A stretch of 64,000 bases of DNA from Chitinophaga terrae (ex Kim and Jung 2007) (GCF_900107795.1 NZ_FNRL01000013.1:1-64000), one strand, 5' to 3'. Positions 26,711 through 36,404 are shown, numbered from the stretch's first letter. The notes: generated by a model from the sequence alone, not told the origin. Program-made: numbers and translations.

Positions 26711-27922
26711 ATGAAATATTTTCTCTCTGTACTCCTTGTACTGGCGGTTGGAGTAGGTTGTAAAGAAGCGGGGAATAAGGTCAGCAGGCCGTCGGTGATC
26801 TCGCATATCAATATGGATGCATCCTGTCCTTATTTCACACAGACAGCCGAAGGCATACCGGTTGTCAGCTGGATAGAAAAAGATAGCGCGGAAGATGCAG
26901 GAACAATGTTCTATACGCTATATGATTCGGCCACGCAGATGTTCGGACCGCCGATCGAAATCCCGGTCACAAAGGGAGCGATCCCGCACGACGAAAACCT
27001 GCCTAAGATGCTGTTTAAGAAAGACGGAGTAGTGATAGCGGTATTTGGCGTTGAAGCCAATGATGCGAGAAATAAATATGCCGGAAAGGTGATGTATACG
27101 CAATCGTTTGACGGCGGAAGAAGCTGGCAGGCCGCTCAACCGCTGGTCAGGGACACTGCAGGTTACGACCAGCGGTATTTCGATGTTGCCGTTACGAAAG
27201 ATGGGGAGGGGGCTATTGTATGGTTAGACAACAGGAAAGATACCAGCGCAGAAGGATCTTCCGTTTATTTTGCCAAAGCGACGGGCAAAGAAGGTTTTAG
27301 GGATGAAAAGCGCATCGTTTCGCAGGTTTGCCAATGTTGCCGCACACGCCTGTATGTTGCCGGAACGGGAGATATCCACATTGTTTATCGCGCCATCCTG
27401 AACGATTCGATCAGGGATATGGTACACCAGGTATCTGTGGACCAGGGGCAAACGTTTTCTTCGCCTGTTCGCATCAGTGCCGATAACTGGGTTGTAAGAG
27501 GCTGCCCGCATACCGGCCCAACCCTGACAGCCAACAGCAGCGGGCTGCATTTCGCCTGGTTCACTATGGGGAATGGCAAAGGCGCTTTTTACTGCAAATC
27601 AGTTGATAACGGTCTTTCTTATACGAAAAAGGAGTCGTTAAGCGACGAACCTATGGCTAAGCACCCGCAGATCTACACGATCGATGACCGGCTCCTGCTG
27701 GTTTGGGACGAACCTGTTCCTTTCAGGAAAAGTTCAAACAGCCGTATAGGTTACCAATGGCGGAAAGCGGATGGATCGCTTGACCGGGCAGGGCGGCTAA
27801 CCGATAGTACTGTTTATGCCAGCTACCCGGTATTGGGAAGCTTCAGGACGGATGCAATGGTTGCCTATAAGCAGATAGTGGATAACAAAGGACGTATTGT
27901 GTTGAATCATATCGCATTGTAG
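26711..27922 (+). CDS. Cys-rich beta-propeller lipoprotein (sialidase-like fold)
   Basis: A 403-residue lipoprotein. The signal ends in LAVGVGC, so Cys17 is the lipidation site. It has BNR-type repeats such as SFDGGRSW, SVDQGQTF and SVDNGLSY, which indicate a sialidase-like propeller, but no evidence of sialidase catalysis. Unusual motifs are VCQCCRT (Cys207, Cys209, Cys210) and RGCPHTGP (Cys265, His267), which look like metal ligands. The ATG at 26711 was chosen for its signal peptide; it is seven bases after the TonB receptor stop, so the genes are cotranscribed. Confidence 0.8.
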   Translation: MKYFLSVLLVLAVGVGCKEAGNKVSRPSVISHINMDASCPYFTQTAEGIPVVSWIEKDSAEDAGTMFYTLYDSATQMFGPPIEIPVTKGAIPHDENLPKMLFKKDGVVIAVFGVEANDARNKYAGKVMYTQSFDGGRSWQAAQPLVRDTAGYDQRYFDVAVTKDGEGAIVWLDNRKDTSAEGSSVYFAKATGKEGFRDEKRIVSQVCQCCRTRLYVAGTGDIHIVYRAILNDSIRDMVHQVSVDQGQTFSSPVRISADNWVVRGCPHTGPTLTANSSGLHFAWFTMGNGKGAFYCKSVDNGLSYTKKESLSDEPMAKHPQIYTIDDRLLLVWDEPVPFRKSSNSRIGYQWRKADGSLDRAGRLTDSTVYASYPVLGSFRTDAMVAYKQIVDNKGRIVLNHIAL

Positions 27923-27935
27923 GAATTTAACTGTG

Positions 27936-27980
27936 CAAAAAGAAAGGCGCCTCTACCTGGTAGAAACGCCTTTCTTTTTG
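27936..27980 (+). terminator. Terminator of the TonB receptor/lipoprotein operon
   Basis: CAAAAAGAAAGGCG (27936-27949) pairs with CGCCTTTCTTTTTG (27967-27980), and the loop itself folds (TCTAC/GTAGA). The descending arm is T-rich. Confidence 0.85.
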
Positions 27981-28018
27981 TGCGGGATATATCGCTATAT
28001 CCCTAATTTCATAGTCTC

Positions 28019-28180
28019 TCAGTTGTAACCCAGCGAATAGGATTCCCGACCGCCCCAATCCTTGCCCGAAGCCCATCGGCCATAATTTCCTTTCCTGGAA
28101 TTACCGAAATAGAAGCGCCAGACTGCTTTGCACCTGGGATAGTACAGGCGTAGCAAGTACACAGTGATAAATGTAAGCAT
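28019..28180 (-). CDS. Possible small protein, 53 residues
   Basis: A short ATG-started frame in a stretch otherwise without genes. It begins MLTFITVYLLRLYY and ends GKDWGGRESYSLGYN, with an aromatic N terminus and a basic, Gly-rich C terminus. I recognise no family, and no clear promoter box is visible. It could be a real short peptide or chance; support is only the intact frame and a non-random look. Confidence 0.3.
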   Translation of the reverse strand: MLTFITVYLLRLYYPRCKAVWRFYFGNSRKGNYGRWASGKDWGGRESYSLGYN

Positions 28181-28326
28181 AGGGATATGGTTTCAAGTTA
28201 TTGGATAGTCTTAGTTCTAGTTGTAGTATCGGCATAGATCCTTTCCCGAGCTACGGAAGCGGGAAAAAATATATGATGTTTTTCAAATATAATATATTAT
28301 ATAAAGATATATATCACATGATAGTG
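28181..28326. other. AT-rich intergenic stretch
   Basis: About 145 bases downstream of the SDR gene, AT-rich around 28280-28320. No hairpin with a T run, RNA gene or ORF is supported. Confidence 0.4.
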
Positions 28327-29082
28327 CTATTTTCTGTCAGTGTAATAGGCATTGGCCTGCTGGATAGGCGTCATTACCAAATCGTTGATGCAAACATGCG
28401 GCGGAAGAGTAGTGCAGTAATACACCACATCTGCCACATCCTGCGCAGATAGTGCAATAAGTCCCTCGTACACTGCTTTGGCCTTATCCTCATTGCCTTT
28501 GAAACGAACCATAGAGAACTCTGTTTCAGCTGCCCCGGGGTGCACCGCAGTTACTTTGATCCGGTAAGGAAGCAGGTCTATCCGCATGCCCTGGGTAATG
28601 GCATCAACGGCCGCTTTAGTGGCGCAATAGACATTGCCTTTCGCATACACGATCTTGGCGGCGGTGGAGCCGATATTGATGATATGCCCGCTTGTCCGGG
28701 AGCGCATCCATGGCATTACAACATGCGATACATACAGGAGGCCTTTGATGTTGGTATCTATCATGGCATCCCAGTCTTCGGTGTTCCCCTGGTCGATAGG
28801 GTCCAGACCCGCAGCCAGGCCGGCATTGTTCACCAGCACATCGATCCTGCGCCATTCTTCCGGTATACCTCCGAGTACCGTGTTAACCTCGTCCTGGTTC
28901 CGTACATCGAAATGTAACGCCAGCACGTTTACTCCAAATTCCTGGGTCAGTTGTGTGCTGACTTCTTCCAATCTTTCTTTTCTACGACCTGTAATGATCA
29001 CATCGTATCCTTTTGCTGCGAATGTTGTTGCGCAAGCCTGACCAAACCCGGCGGTTGCACCGGTAACAAGAACAATAGCCAT
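28327..29082 (-). CDS. Short-chain dehydrogenase/reductase, YdfG-like
   Basis: A 251-residue classical SDR. The cofactor motif is TGATAGFG near residue 7; GRRKERL after the second strand suggests NADP preference. NNAG follows, and the catalytic Ser-Tyr-Lys are in INIGSTAAKIVYAKGNVYCATKAAV. VHPGAAETEFSMVRFKG resembles YdfG-type 3-hydroxy acid/serine dehydrogenases, so oxidation of hydroxy acids is a reasonable guess. It stands between the T9SS cargo genes and a gene-poor stretch. Confidence 0.88.
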   Translation of the reverse strand: MAIVLVTGATAGFGQACATTFAAKGYDVIITGRRKERLEEVSTQLTQEFGVNVLALHFDVRNQDEVNTVLGGIPEEWRRIDVLVNNAGLAAGLDPIDQGNTEDWDAMIDTNIKGLLYVSHVVMPWMRSRTSGHIINIGSTAAKIVYAKGNVYCATKAAVDAITQGMRIDLLPYRIKVTAVHPGAAETEFSMVRFKGNEDKAKAVYEGLIALSAQDVADVVYYCTTLPPHVCINDLVMTPIQQANAYYTDRK

Positions 29083-29113
29083 GACATTAAATTTGTTGCA
29101 ATTTACTAAAGGA

Positions 29114-31045
29114 TCATCGGATCAGGGTAACCGTTCCTCTTTTCATTATTTCTTTTCCGTTGAAATCAACGCCCTGCAGGATCCAGATATAAGTATCCAC
29201 AGGGGCGGGATCTCCTTTATAGGTGCCATCCCAGCCTGTTTTGTAATCGGGCGATGAATAGATCTCTACTCCCCACCGGTTGAAGATCCTGAAAAATTTA
29301 TAGGTAGTAATGCCAACGGGAATAAACCGGAAACGGTCGTTCTGTCCGTCGCCATTCGGGGAGAAGGCGGTAGGTACGTAAATTTCGGGGCCTGTATAGT
29401 ATTTGATGTTAATGGAGTCGTATCCGAAGCAACCCTGCCTGTCAGAAACTTTGAGGTAATAGGTGATGTCTTTATTGCCGGTTACGAGCGGCTGGGCAAC
29501 AGACGGGTTGCTCAGTCCTTCTGTTGGCGTCCAGCTATAGAAGTCGCCGCCGCTTCCCGGCAGCACCAGCTGTTGCCCTTTTGCCAGGATAGTATCATTC
29601 CCTGCAAAAGGTTTTACTTCATATATCTTTAAATCCTTCGTCACCGTTCGTTCGCAGATGTTGTCTGTTTTGATGGTCAGTGATACCGGGTAAGTATTGC
29701 CGGCATTATAAACGTGAGATACTCCTCCTTCCCCTCTGAATATGCTTACAGGATCAGAATTACCGAAATCCCACTGTTTGCTCACGATATGGCCGTAGAG
29801 ATAGGAAGAGGTATCATTGAACCGGATCTGTTCTCCTTTGCATAACCCTTCTGTTGTGAACCCAACTTTCAGGCCCGGGTAATTATGTACAACGCCTTCC
29901 AGGCTATCAGTACAGGCAAGGCCTGGATTAACCACAAGTTTGATCTTGTATACACCGGTGTCGGGGTATTGATGATAGAAGAGGGTTTGAGAATTAGTGA
30001 CGGTATCTGTTCCGTCGCCAAATGTCCAGAGATAAGCAGATGTAAACCCGGCAATACTTGAATTGCTGATAGGGATATCAAAAGCCGGTGATTCTGCGCA
30101 ATTCATGATCACCGGCGGAAATTTGGCGGTGATCTTGGTCTGGCAATCAAAGATGGTGAGCAAAATATCTTTGCTATGGGTTCCCAGGAATGCGCCGGTT
30201 GCCCGGTCGTATTCATTTACGCAAACAGTGATCACGTATTTCCCCGGCTTGTCGGGCGTGCAGCTGATAAGCCCCTTGTTGGAGATGCTCATACGCGGGT
30301 TGCCGCCAACCGGGTTGGCGCCTGCATACGGAGGGATATACCTCACCGTTTGGTTGTAAGGCGGCGGCGTTACCGAACTGTTATCTGACTGGTTGTTAGT
30401 ACCGTCTGTCAGCGCATTGCAGAGGGAGTAAGTAAGACTGTCGCCATCTTCGTCGTATGCTGCATAATCCAGCGTAAAAGGCAGCGCGTTGCAAATAATG
30501 ATGGAAGTATCTTTATCGAAATAGGCGCTGTTGTTATAAGGTTTTGATTCTGAACCGGGGATGATGGTGTAGTAGGTAGAACCTTCGTGTTCTGAATCGT
30601 AGATGTTAGTGATCTTTTCGCCCCTGCAGCATCGTTGTGAAGCAATAAAGTAGCCGCCGTTAATTGCAGGCAATTCTATAGTATCTGAATAGAAGGCTAC
30701 TTCCAGGTGTTGTGATTTAGGCGCCAGGCAGGGATTTTTGAGCGTATCCCTCATTGGTTTGGTGTCTCTCATCGTCAGGTAAACAGTGGAAATTGGCCGG
30801 GCTCCACTCACCGTATAAATATTTGCAGTAACAGGATTTTCAAACCGGTCGATACAGCCTTGTCGGTCGCCGCAGGTAAAATCTGCGTCGCGATATAACT
30901 TGAGAGTGATGAGATAACGGTAGCGGGTATTATCCCTGTTCAATCCAAGCGTCTTATAATAAATTTCGCCACCAATGATATGATATCCGGCTGCACAAAT
31001 TGGGAACAAACAGCAGCAGAGTATCAGAAGTACTGCTATTTTCAT
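29114..31045 (-). CDS. Type IX secretion cargo with PKD-like domains and gliding-type C-terminal sorting domain
   Basis: A 643-residue secreted protein. Signal peptide about 1-19. The N-terminal domain begins YHIIGGEIYYK and includes SQRCCRGEKI. Two PKD-like repeats follow (LWTFGDGTDTV and KQWDFGNSDPV). The last 90 residues are the type B sorting domain: GPEIYVPTAFSPNGDGQND, FRIFNRWGVEIY, GWDGTYKGDPAPVDTYIW and a KRGTVTLIR end. This tail directs export through SprA and surface attachment or release. It is a paralogue of 31113-33740, transcribed downstream of it. Confidence 0.9.
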   Translation of the reverse strand: MKIAVLLILCCCLFPICAAGYHIIGGEIYYKTLGLNRDNTRYRYLITLKLYRDADFTCGDRQGCIDRFENPVTANIYTVSGARPISTVYLTMRDTKPMRDTLKNPCLAPKSQHLEVAFYSDTIELPAINGGYFIASQRCCRGEKITNIYDSEHEGSTYYTIIPGSESKPYNNSAYFDKDTSIIICNALPFTLDYAAYDEDGDSLTYSLCNALTDGTNNQSDNSSVTPPPYNQTVRYIPPYAGANPVGGNPRMSISNKGLISCTPDKPGKYVITVCVNEYDRATGAFLGTHSKDILLTIFDCQTKITAKFPPVIMNCAESPAFDIPISNSSIAGFTSAYLWTFGDGTDTVTNSQTLFYHQYPDTGVYKIKLVVNPGLACTDSLEGVVHNYPGLKVGFTTEGLCKGEQIRFNDTSSYLYGHIVSKQWDFGNSDPVSIFRGEGGVSHVYNAGNTYPVSLTIKTDNICERTVTKDLKIYEVKPFAGNDTILAKGQQLVLPGSGGDFYSWTPTEGLSNPSVAQPLVTGNKDITYYLKVSDRQGCFGYDSINIKYYTGPEIYVPTAFSPNGDGQNDRFRFIPVGITTYKFFRIFNRWGVEIYSSPDYKTGWDGTYKGDPAPVDTYIWILQGVDFNGKEIMKRGTVTLIR

Positions 31046-31112
31046 GATGGGGTGTCCTGCTATCTGAATTTAACAAAAAAAATCCAGAACAGGTTCAATC
31101 CATCTCACTTTA

Positions 31113-33740
31113 TTATCTGATCAGGGTAACAGTTCCTTTGCGTTGTACGGTGTTGTTATTGATGTCTTTTCCCTGCACCACCCAAACATAGGTTCCGACT
31201 GCGGCAGGATTGCCGTTAACAGTACCGTCCCAGCCTTTCATATACATGCGCGTTTCGTACATCAGTTTACCCCACCTGTCGAAAACCCTGAAATATTCCA
31301 GGTTTACAATACCTACAGGCAGTGGACGGAAAATGTCGTTCTGTCCATCATTGTTAGGAGAGAAGGCGTTAGGTATATAAATTTCCGGCCCTTTAATAAA
31401 ACGTACATATATATCGTCAGTTCCGGTACAACCTTCTGTAGTATAGGCGGTAACGGTATATACTATATCGCGGTTATAAGTGGTGACCGGGTTGTAAATG
31501 CTCCGGCTGTTCAACCCGTCGGGCGGCGACCATGTATATCTCACTCCTCCAGTTGCATGGAGCTGGAAAGGCGTGTTAAGCATTATAATTGTATCGTTTC
31601 CGGCAAAAGCCTGCACTTTCGGCACAACTTTTACAAGGGCGGTGGCTATTACCGGTTTAGGACAACCCAATGTATCTGTTACTGTTACCGTGAACAAAGT
31701 AGTGTCTTTAGGCCTGGCTATGGTCACGGGTTTCGTAGGATCATCTACATAATAACTTGGTTTCCACGCGTAATACGCGCCTCCGGTTGCTCTTAGGGTT
31801 AGCGGAACATTGAAGCAAACGGTAGTATCTGGGGCGGCGGTTGGTTTTGGCGGATCTACAACCTTTAAAGTTACTGTATCGGCAGACGAACATTTACCCA
31901 GTTGTGCTTTTATCTCGTAGCGCTGAACAGGGGGCGCGGGCGTCACATATGCATCTGCATTGCTGGAAACAACCCGCTGGTGATCCAGCTCTGTCCAGGT
32001 ATATTCATAAAGCCCGTCGCTATACGAAGGCAGGTGTATTTCATCGTTCGTACAAACGGTGCTGTCTGAAATTGTCTGAACGTGGATCGTATCGCGTACA
32101 TCCACAAAAATATCTTTGCTATTAACACAACCCTGGTTATCAGTAAAGGTTACACGATAGCTCTGGTCCTGGGGCGGGAAAACAATAGGGTTAGGGGTAG
32201 CAGGATTGAGGATGTAATAGTTATCTGGCGTCCAGGCGTATTTGCCGGGCAGGTTGCTGGTAGCCCACATATGAAGGCTGTCTTTCGCGCACAGCAGGGT
32301 ATCGCCGGTTGCAGTAAAAGGCGGCTTATCGTAGATCGTTAAATTCCGCGTGATAGTTTGTTCGCATCCCTTATCGCTGCGGGCATATAATTTTACGGCA
32401 TAGGTGCCTGGTTGGGTATAATTGAAATTTGGATTTGGAAGATTGCTGGTATCACCAGCGGCTCCTGTAGCAAAGTCCCATTTATAGTAGGCTACGCTTC
32501 CGATATCTGCCCGGGTGGTGGAGGTGAATTGGGTACCCTTGTTGGTACAGGCGCCCAGGCTGGTAAAGTCGGCTTTAAATACCGGGTAGGCATAAACGAT
32601 GGCGGTGGCGCTGTCGCCGCAGTTGCTGTTCTTATCTACCCAGAGCTTCACTGTATACGTACCTGGCTGTGCATAAGTATGTTTGATCGGATCGGCGCTG
32701 TTTGTAGTATAGTGTGGACTGTTATCGCCGAAATCCCAGGTATATGGTTTGCCAAGTGTACTGTTGTTTAACAGTGTAACCGTTAAGCTGGTACAATCTG
32801 CATATTTTTCAGGCATAGCAGCAGTTACCTGCTTAACACATGTTGTTACGTTGATATGGAAATCTTTCCTTAATGTGCCAATTTTAACACCATTCCGGTA
32901 TTCATTCACACATACGGTAACCACGTATTTACCTGCCGGAGGAGCTATACCTGAAATAACGCCGGTTTTCGGATCGATCTTTACATCGGGTCCTAAAGGG
33001 CCTGAGCCGCTGTAAGGACTGATGTATGAAACGAAATCGTAAGGCGGATTAACTGCCGCAGGGGGGATGCCCGATTGGTCGGTTGTTTCCCCTCCTTTAT
33101 AGGCATCGCAGAATTCGTAGGTCAGTTGATCATTATCGCTGTCTGATGCTGAAAAGTCGTAAGTGAATTTTTTACCTGCGCATACCAGGGTCGCTTCGTC
33201 TTTATTGAAAGTAGGGCTGGAATTATGGACAGCGTTCAGGTTAGTGCCGGGGATATCAACATAGTAGGTAGCCCCTGTTCCGAGGTCGGGCCCGTTTCCC
33301 GGCAGGGGTTCTGCTACTATGTTCATCATGAACTGGTCGCGGCAGCAACTCTGGAATGCGATCGTATAACCGGCGGCGTTGACCGGTAAAGTGATATCTG
33401 TTTCGAACAATCCCATTTCATAACAGATAGTAGGAGGATTAACGATACAGGGGTCAATTTGTGTAGCTGTTTTAGTCTGGAAATCGTTCCGTTTTATGCT
33501 GTACTTATTTACAAAGCTGTTGTTCGCTTTATCGAAAGCCACCAGCCAGATCGTTTCGGGCATATTCGCAATGCGGGGGCCTTTGTCGCATATCCGGTAT
33601 AGTTTAAGGGATATGGTGTAAGTAACATAGTTGCCCGTTTGCCCTTTGAATTTATAGTACACCTGTCCGCCAATGATATGGCTGGCATGTGCGGTTAACC
33701 CACATACAAGACATAGCAGGATGACAAAAGCTTTCTTCAC
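31113..33740 (-). CDS. Large type IX secretion cargo with PKD repeats and C-terminal sorting domain
   Basis: An 875-residue secreted protein with a GTG start and signal peptide MKKAFVILLCLVCGLTAHA. It has the same N-terminal domain as its neighbour (HIIGGQVYYK, SCCRDQFMMN), PKD-like repeats (YTWDFGDNSPHY, YYKWDFATGAAG), several further Ig-like modules, and a C-terminal sorting domain of about 90 residues (IYIPNAFSPNNDGQND, FRVFDRWGKLMY, RKGTVTLIR). Compared with the shorter paralogue it has gained central modules. The two genes are 67 bases apart and look like a tandem duplication. Confidence 0.9.
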   Translation of the reverse strand: MKKAFVILLCLVCGLTAHASHIIGGQVYYKFKGQTGNYVTYTISLKLYRICDKGPRIANMPETIWLVAFDKANNSFVNKYSIKRNDFQTKTATQIDPCIVNPPTICYEMGLFETDITLPVNAAGYTIAFQSCCRDQFMMNIVAEPLPGNGPDLGTGATYYVDIPGTNLNAVHNSSPTFNKDEATLVCAGKKFTYDFSASDSDNDQLTYEFCDAYKGGETTDQSGIPPAAVNPPYDFVSYISPYSGSGPLGPDVKIDPKTGVISGIAPPAGKYVVTVCVNEYRNGVKIGTLRKDFHINVTTCVKQVTAAMPEKYADCTSLTVTLLNNSTLGKPYTWDFGDNSPHYTTNSADPIKHTYAQPGTYTVKLWVDKNSNCGDSATAIVYAYPVFKADFTSLGACTNKGTQFTSTTRADIGSVAYYKWDFATGAAGDTSNLPNPNFNYTQPGTYAVKLYARSDKGCEQTITRNLTIYDKPPFTATGDTLLCAKDSLHMWATSNLPGKYAWTPDNYYILNPATPNPIVFPPQDQSYRVTFTDNQGCVNSKDIFVDVRDTIHVQTISDSTVCTNDEIHLPSYSDGLYEYTWTELDHQRVVSSNADAYVTPAPPVQRYEIKAQLGKCSSADTVTLKVVDPPKPTAAPDTTVCFNVPLTLRATGGAYYAWKPSYYVDDPTKPVTIARPKDTTLFTVTVTDTLGCPKPVIATALVKVVPKVQAFAGNDTIIMLNTPFQLHATGGVRYTWSPPDGLNSRSIYNPVTTYNRDIVYTVTAYTTEGCTGTDDIYVRFIKGPEIYIPNAFSPNNDGQNDIFRPLPVGIVNLEYFRVFDRWGKLMYETRMYMKGWDGTVNGNPAAVGTYVWVVQGKDINNNTVQRKGTVTLIR

Positions 33741-33758
33741 AGGGAACGATTTTTAGAC

Positions 33759-34550
33759 TTATAGTTGACAAAATGCAATAAACTGTTCCAGTATTAAATT
33801 ACTTTCAGCAGGCGCTTCCCACATACCCATATGTCCTACTGCTTCAAAGATATGCACATTGCTTACACGCGGTAAGGTGATCTGTGGAAGAATGCTGTCC
33901 GGCGGCACCGCATTATCATCCTTTCCTACTACAAAAAGCACCGGTACTGTAAGTTGCTGCAATACCGCAGTTCTGTCCGGCCGTTCTTTCATTGCCTCGT
34001 AGTAGGCTACCAGGGCGGGGAGAGAACATTCCTGTCCCATTTTTACACAGGCTTCAATCAGCTCCGGGTGTTTGCTTTTTGTTACCGGGCTGAACATATT
34101 TGGCAACGTTTGCCGCAGGAATGTTTCAGCGCCGTATTGATTCATCAGGTTGATGGATTTGGTCCTGTTCTCTTTTTTCTCTTCGGTATCAGCTTTGGCA
34201 GTGGAGTGGAAGAGGCCTAATCCTTTGATCAGTTCCGGATGCTTCTCTGCCAGGGCCAGGGCAACGTAACCGCCCATAGAGTGGCCAATCACTACTGCTT
34301 CTTTTATATTCTGTTCTAACAGGATCGTATAAACGTAATCAGCCATCGATTCGATGCTGAGCGGCGTTGTCAGCGGAGCTGCAGCAGTACCGGGCAGATC
34401 TGGTACTATAACCTTATAATGATCTTTCAGGCGATTTGTTTGCAGGTGCCAGAGGCCAGAGTTTTCAGAGAATCCATGAATTAACACAACAGCACTTCCC
34501 TTTCCTTCTTCCTGCCAGGTGTTGTTTCCGTTACTAGTTACCTTTTGCAT
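33759..34550 (-). CDS. Alpha/beta hydrolase
   Basis: A 263-residue alpha/beta hydrolase. VVLIHGFSENSGLW forms the oxyanion region, GHSMGG holds the nucleophilic Ser, GKDDNAVPPD the acid and VGHMGMWE the catalytic His. The substrate is unknown; similar enzymes are esterases or C-C hydrolases. Its start overlaps the end of lnt by 17 bases, so it is translated from the same message. Confidence 0.88.
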   Translation of the reverse strand: MQKVTSNGNNTWQEEGKGSAVVLIHGFSENSGLWHLQTNRLKDHYKVIVPDLPGTAAAPLTTPLSIESMADYVYTILLEQNIKEAVVIGHSMGGYVALALAEKHPELIKGLGLFHSTAKADTEEKKENRTKSINLMNQYGAETFLRQTLPNMFSPVTKSKHPELIEACVKMGQECSLPALVAYYEAMKERPDRTAVLQQLTVPVLFVVGKDDNAVPPDSILPQITLPRVSNVHIFEAVGHMGMWEAPAESNLILEQFIAFCQL

Positions 34551-36144
34551 ATCTTAAGCCGGGAATAAAACGTGAAATAAGCGATTGAATGATCAACAAA
34601 ATACAAAAAATCAGGGCGCCCTTCGACAATAAATCGCCATTTTTCACATAGAACGTATTTCCTGCCCTCAGTGTTACAGTTGATGAAAAAACTGCCTGCT
34701 CCCAATAGGGTTGCGGATCATGTATGTTGCCGGCTGGATCAATGACGGCTGAAATACCGGTGTTGGCGCTGCGCGCAATCCATTTGCGGGTTTCAATGGC
34801 CCTGATGCTGGCGTAACGCAGGTGTTGGCGATGCCCTTCTGTATTACCCCACCATCCGTCGTTAGTTATAATGACTAACAAATTCGCTCCAGGTTTAATA
34901 TGTTCAGCAACATAGTTGCTGAAAACAGATTCATAGCAGATCACCGGGAAAACATTCGCGCCGGCAGCCGGATCGGTAAACATTTCAACGCCCGGCGTTC
35001 TGCCGTAGCTGCCCGTAATGCCGCCGAAATCCAACGCTACTTTCTGGAGAAAAGAAAGATATCTTACATAAGGGACCAGTTCTACACCCGGCACCAACTC
35101 GTACTTATGATAAACCTGTATGCTAAGCGAAGTATCTATCTGGAGGGCGCTGTTATAAGCATCGAACCTGGTGCCATCGTTCATTTCCCGGGAAGTTGCC
35201 GGCACTTCGTCGGTCGCGCTATACCGCTTGAGGGTAGCAGCGCCGCTGATCAGCTTCGCCCGGGGGAATTTTTTCAATAAGTCCCGGATCGCGATCACCT
35301 CGGGTTGGTAATTCAATTCATGTTCCCAGGCGCCCATAGGGAAAAGGGCTGTTTCCGGCCAGATGATATAACGGGTATTGCTATCCGCTTTTTGTTCTGT
35401 TAACCTGAGCATTGTTTGCAACTGCTCCATAGAAGTGCCTGCCGAAAACTTTTCGTCGTAAGGATCTATATTTGGCTGCACGATCACCACACCCGCTTTT
35501 TTTGCCGGGTCATCGGGCGCCGGGCGTATAAAGGCAGATATGATCAATGGGAGTCCTATTGCCAATACCGGTTTCCATGCTTCATAGCGCAGGAGTTCCC
35601 GGGTCGTAGCATCGTATATACGTGCACGTTTCCATGCGTTATATATAACTATATTGCCTAATAATACCCATAAGCTACCGCCGCTGGTACCCGTAAATTC
35701 GTACCATTGTATCCAGCCGGGGTGCATGGCAAAAGCATGGCCCAGCACCAGCCATGGCCAGCTGAATTCCCAGGTCTGATGGATGTACTCGAACGTGAGC
35801 CAGTAGACTGCTAATGCAAAATAAGATGCATTAACAGGCAGCCGGCGTTTCGTTTGCTTATAAGCCATCCAGGGAATGCTCATCAACAGGGCGTTGAACA
35901 CATTGGCAAATACGCCGCTGGCCGGCACGGTAGTATTCCCTACCCACCAGGTGGAGGCTGCGTTCCAGGTTAGAAAAGCGAGGAAGACCAGGCCAAAATA
36001 TTTCCCCGGATGGGATACTTTGTCTGCGATATATAACAGCGGCGTAAACGCTATAAAGATCAAGGGCGTGAAAGGCATAGTTGGCCATGCAAGCCAGAAC
36101 AACAAGCCGCTGATTAAACTAAGTAAAAAGTAAGGTGTTTTCAT
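34534..36144 (-). CDS. lnt: Apolipoprotein N-acyltransferase
   Basis: A 536-residue inner-membrane enzyme that adds the third acyl chain to lipoproteins. About six membrane helices occupy the N-terminal 200 residues, followed by a nitrilase-like domain with the Glu-Lys-Cys triad in YIIWPETALF, YHKYELVPGVE and FPVICYESVF, and a final membrane helix (LLSKGALIFCILLIIQSLI). It forms an overlapping pair with the downstream alpha/beta hydrolase. An inverted repeat separates it from guaB. Confidence 0.93.
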   Translation of the reverse strand: MKTPYFLLSLISGLLFWLAWPTMPFTPLIFIAFTPLLYIADKVSHPGKYFGLVFLAFLTWNAASTWWVGNTTVPASGVFANVFNALLMSIPWMAYKQTKRRLPVNASYFALAVYWLTFEYIHQTWEFSWPWLVLGHAFAMHPGWIQWYEFTGTSGGSLWVLLGNIVIYNAWKRARIYDATTRELLRYEAWKPVLAIGLPLIISAFIRPAPDDPAKKAGVVIVQPNIDPYDEKFSAGTSMEQLQTMLRLTEQKADSNTRYIIWPETALFPMGAWEHELNYQPEVIAIRDLLKKFPRAKLISGAATLKRYSATDEVPATSREMNDGTRFDAYNSALQIDTSLSIQVYHKYELVPGVELVPYVRYLSFLQKVALDFGGITGSYGRTPGVEMFTDPAAGANVFPVICYESVFSNYVAEHIKPGANLLVIITNDGWWGNTEGHRQHLRYASIRAIETRKWIARSANTGISAVIDPAGNIHDPQPYWEQAVFSSTVTLRAGNTFYVKNGDLLSKGALIFCILLIIQSLISRFIPGLRYAKGN

Positions 36145-36192
36145 TCCATCTTAGGTTACAGTCCTTCGAGGACCAGGACGAAGATAATGGAT

Positions 36193-36404
36193 GTTTCTCG
36201 CAAAGAGTGGAGTTTCACGCAAAGCGACAAAAGAAGGCAAAGGCCGCAAAGAACTTTGTTTTAAGGAAAATAAGAAAGCAAAAAGAGTGAAGTTTGTGTT
36301 ATATAACATAATCTTCACTCTTTTTGCTTTCTTATTTTCCTTAACAACCTTTTTCTTAAAAAATCCCTTTGCAGCCTTTGCCTTCTCAGCGTCTCTGCGT
36401 GAAA
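36193..36404. repeat. Intergenic inverted repeat, TTTCACGC family, copy 2
   Basis: The outer arms start TTTCACGC at 36213 and end GCGTGAAA at 36404, directly against the guaB stop codon. An inner pair, 36265-36292 and 36313-36340, is a perfect 28-base inverted repeat around a 20-base loop. A further TTTCTCGCAAAG fragment at 36195 extends the left side. The arms are rich in GCAAAG blocks as in the other copies, but the centre differs from copies 1, 3 and 5. Confidence 0.8.

Noticed and set aside
25837..26811. 324-residue minus-strand frame opposite the TonB receptor
   Set aside because: Long only because of codon bias on the coding strand; no domain recognised.
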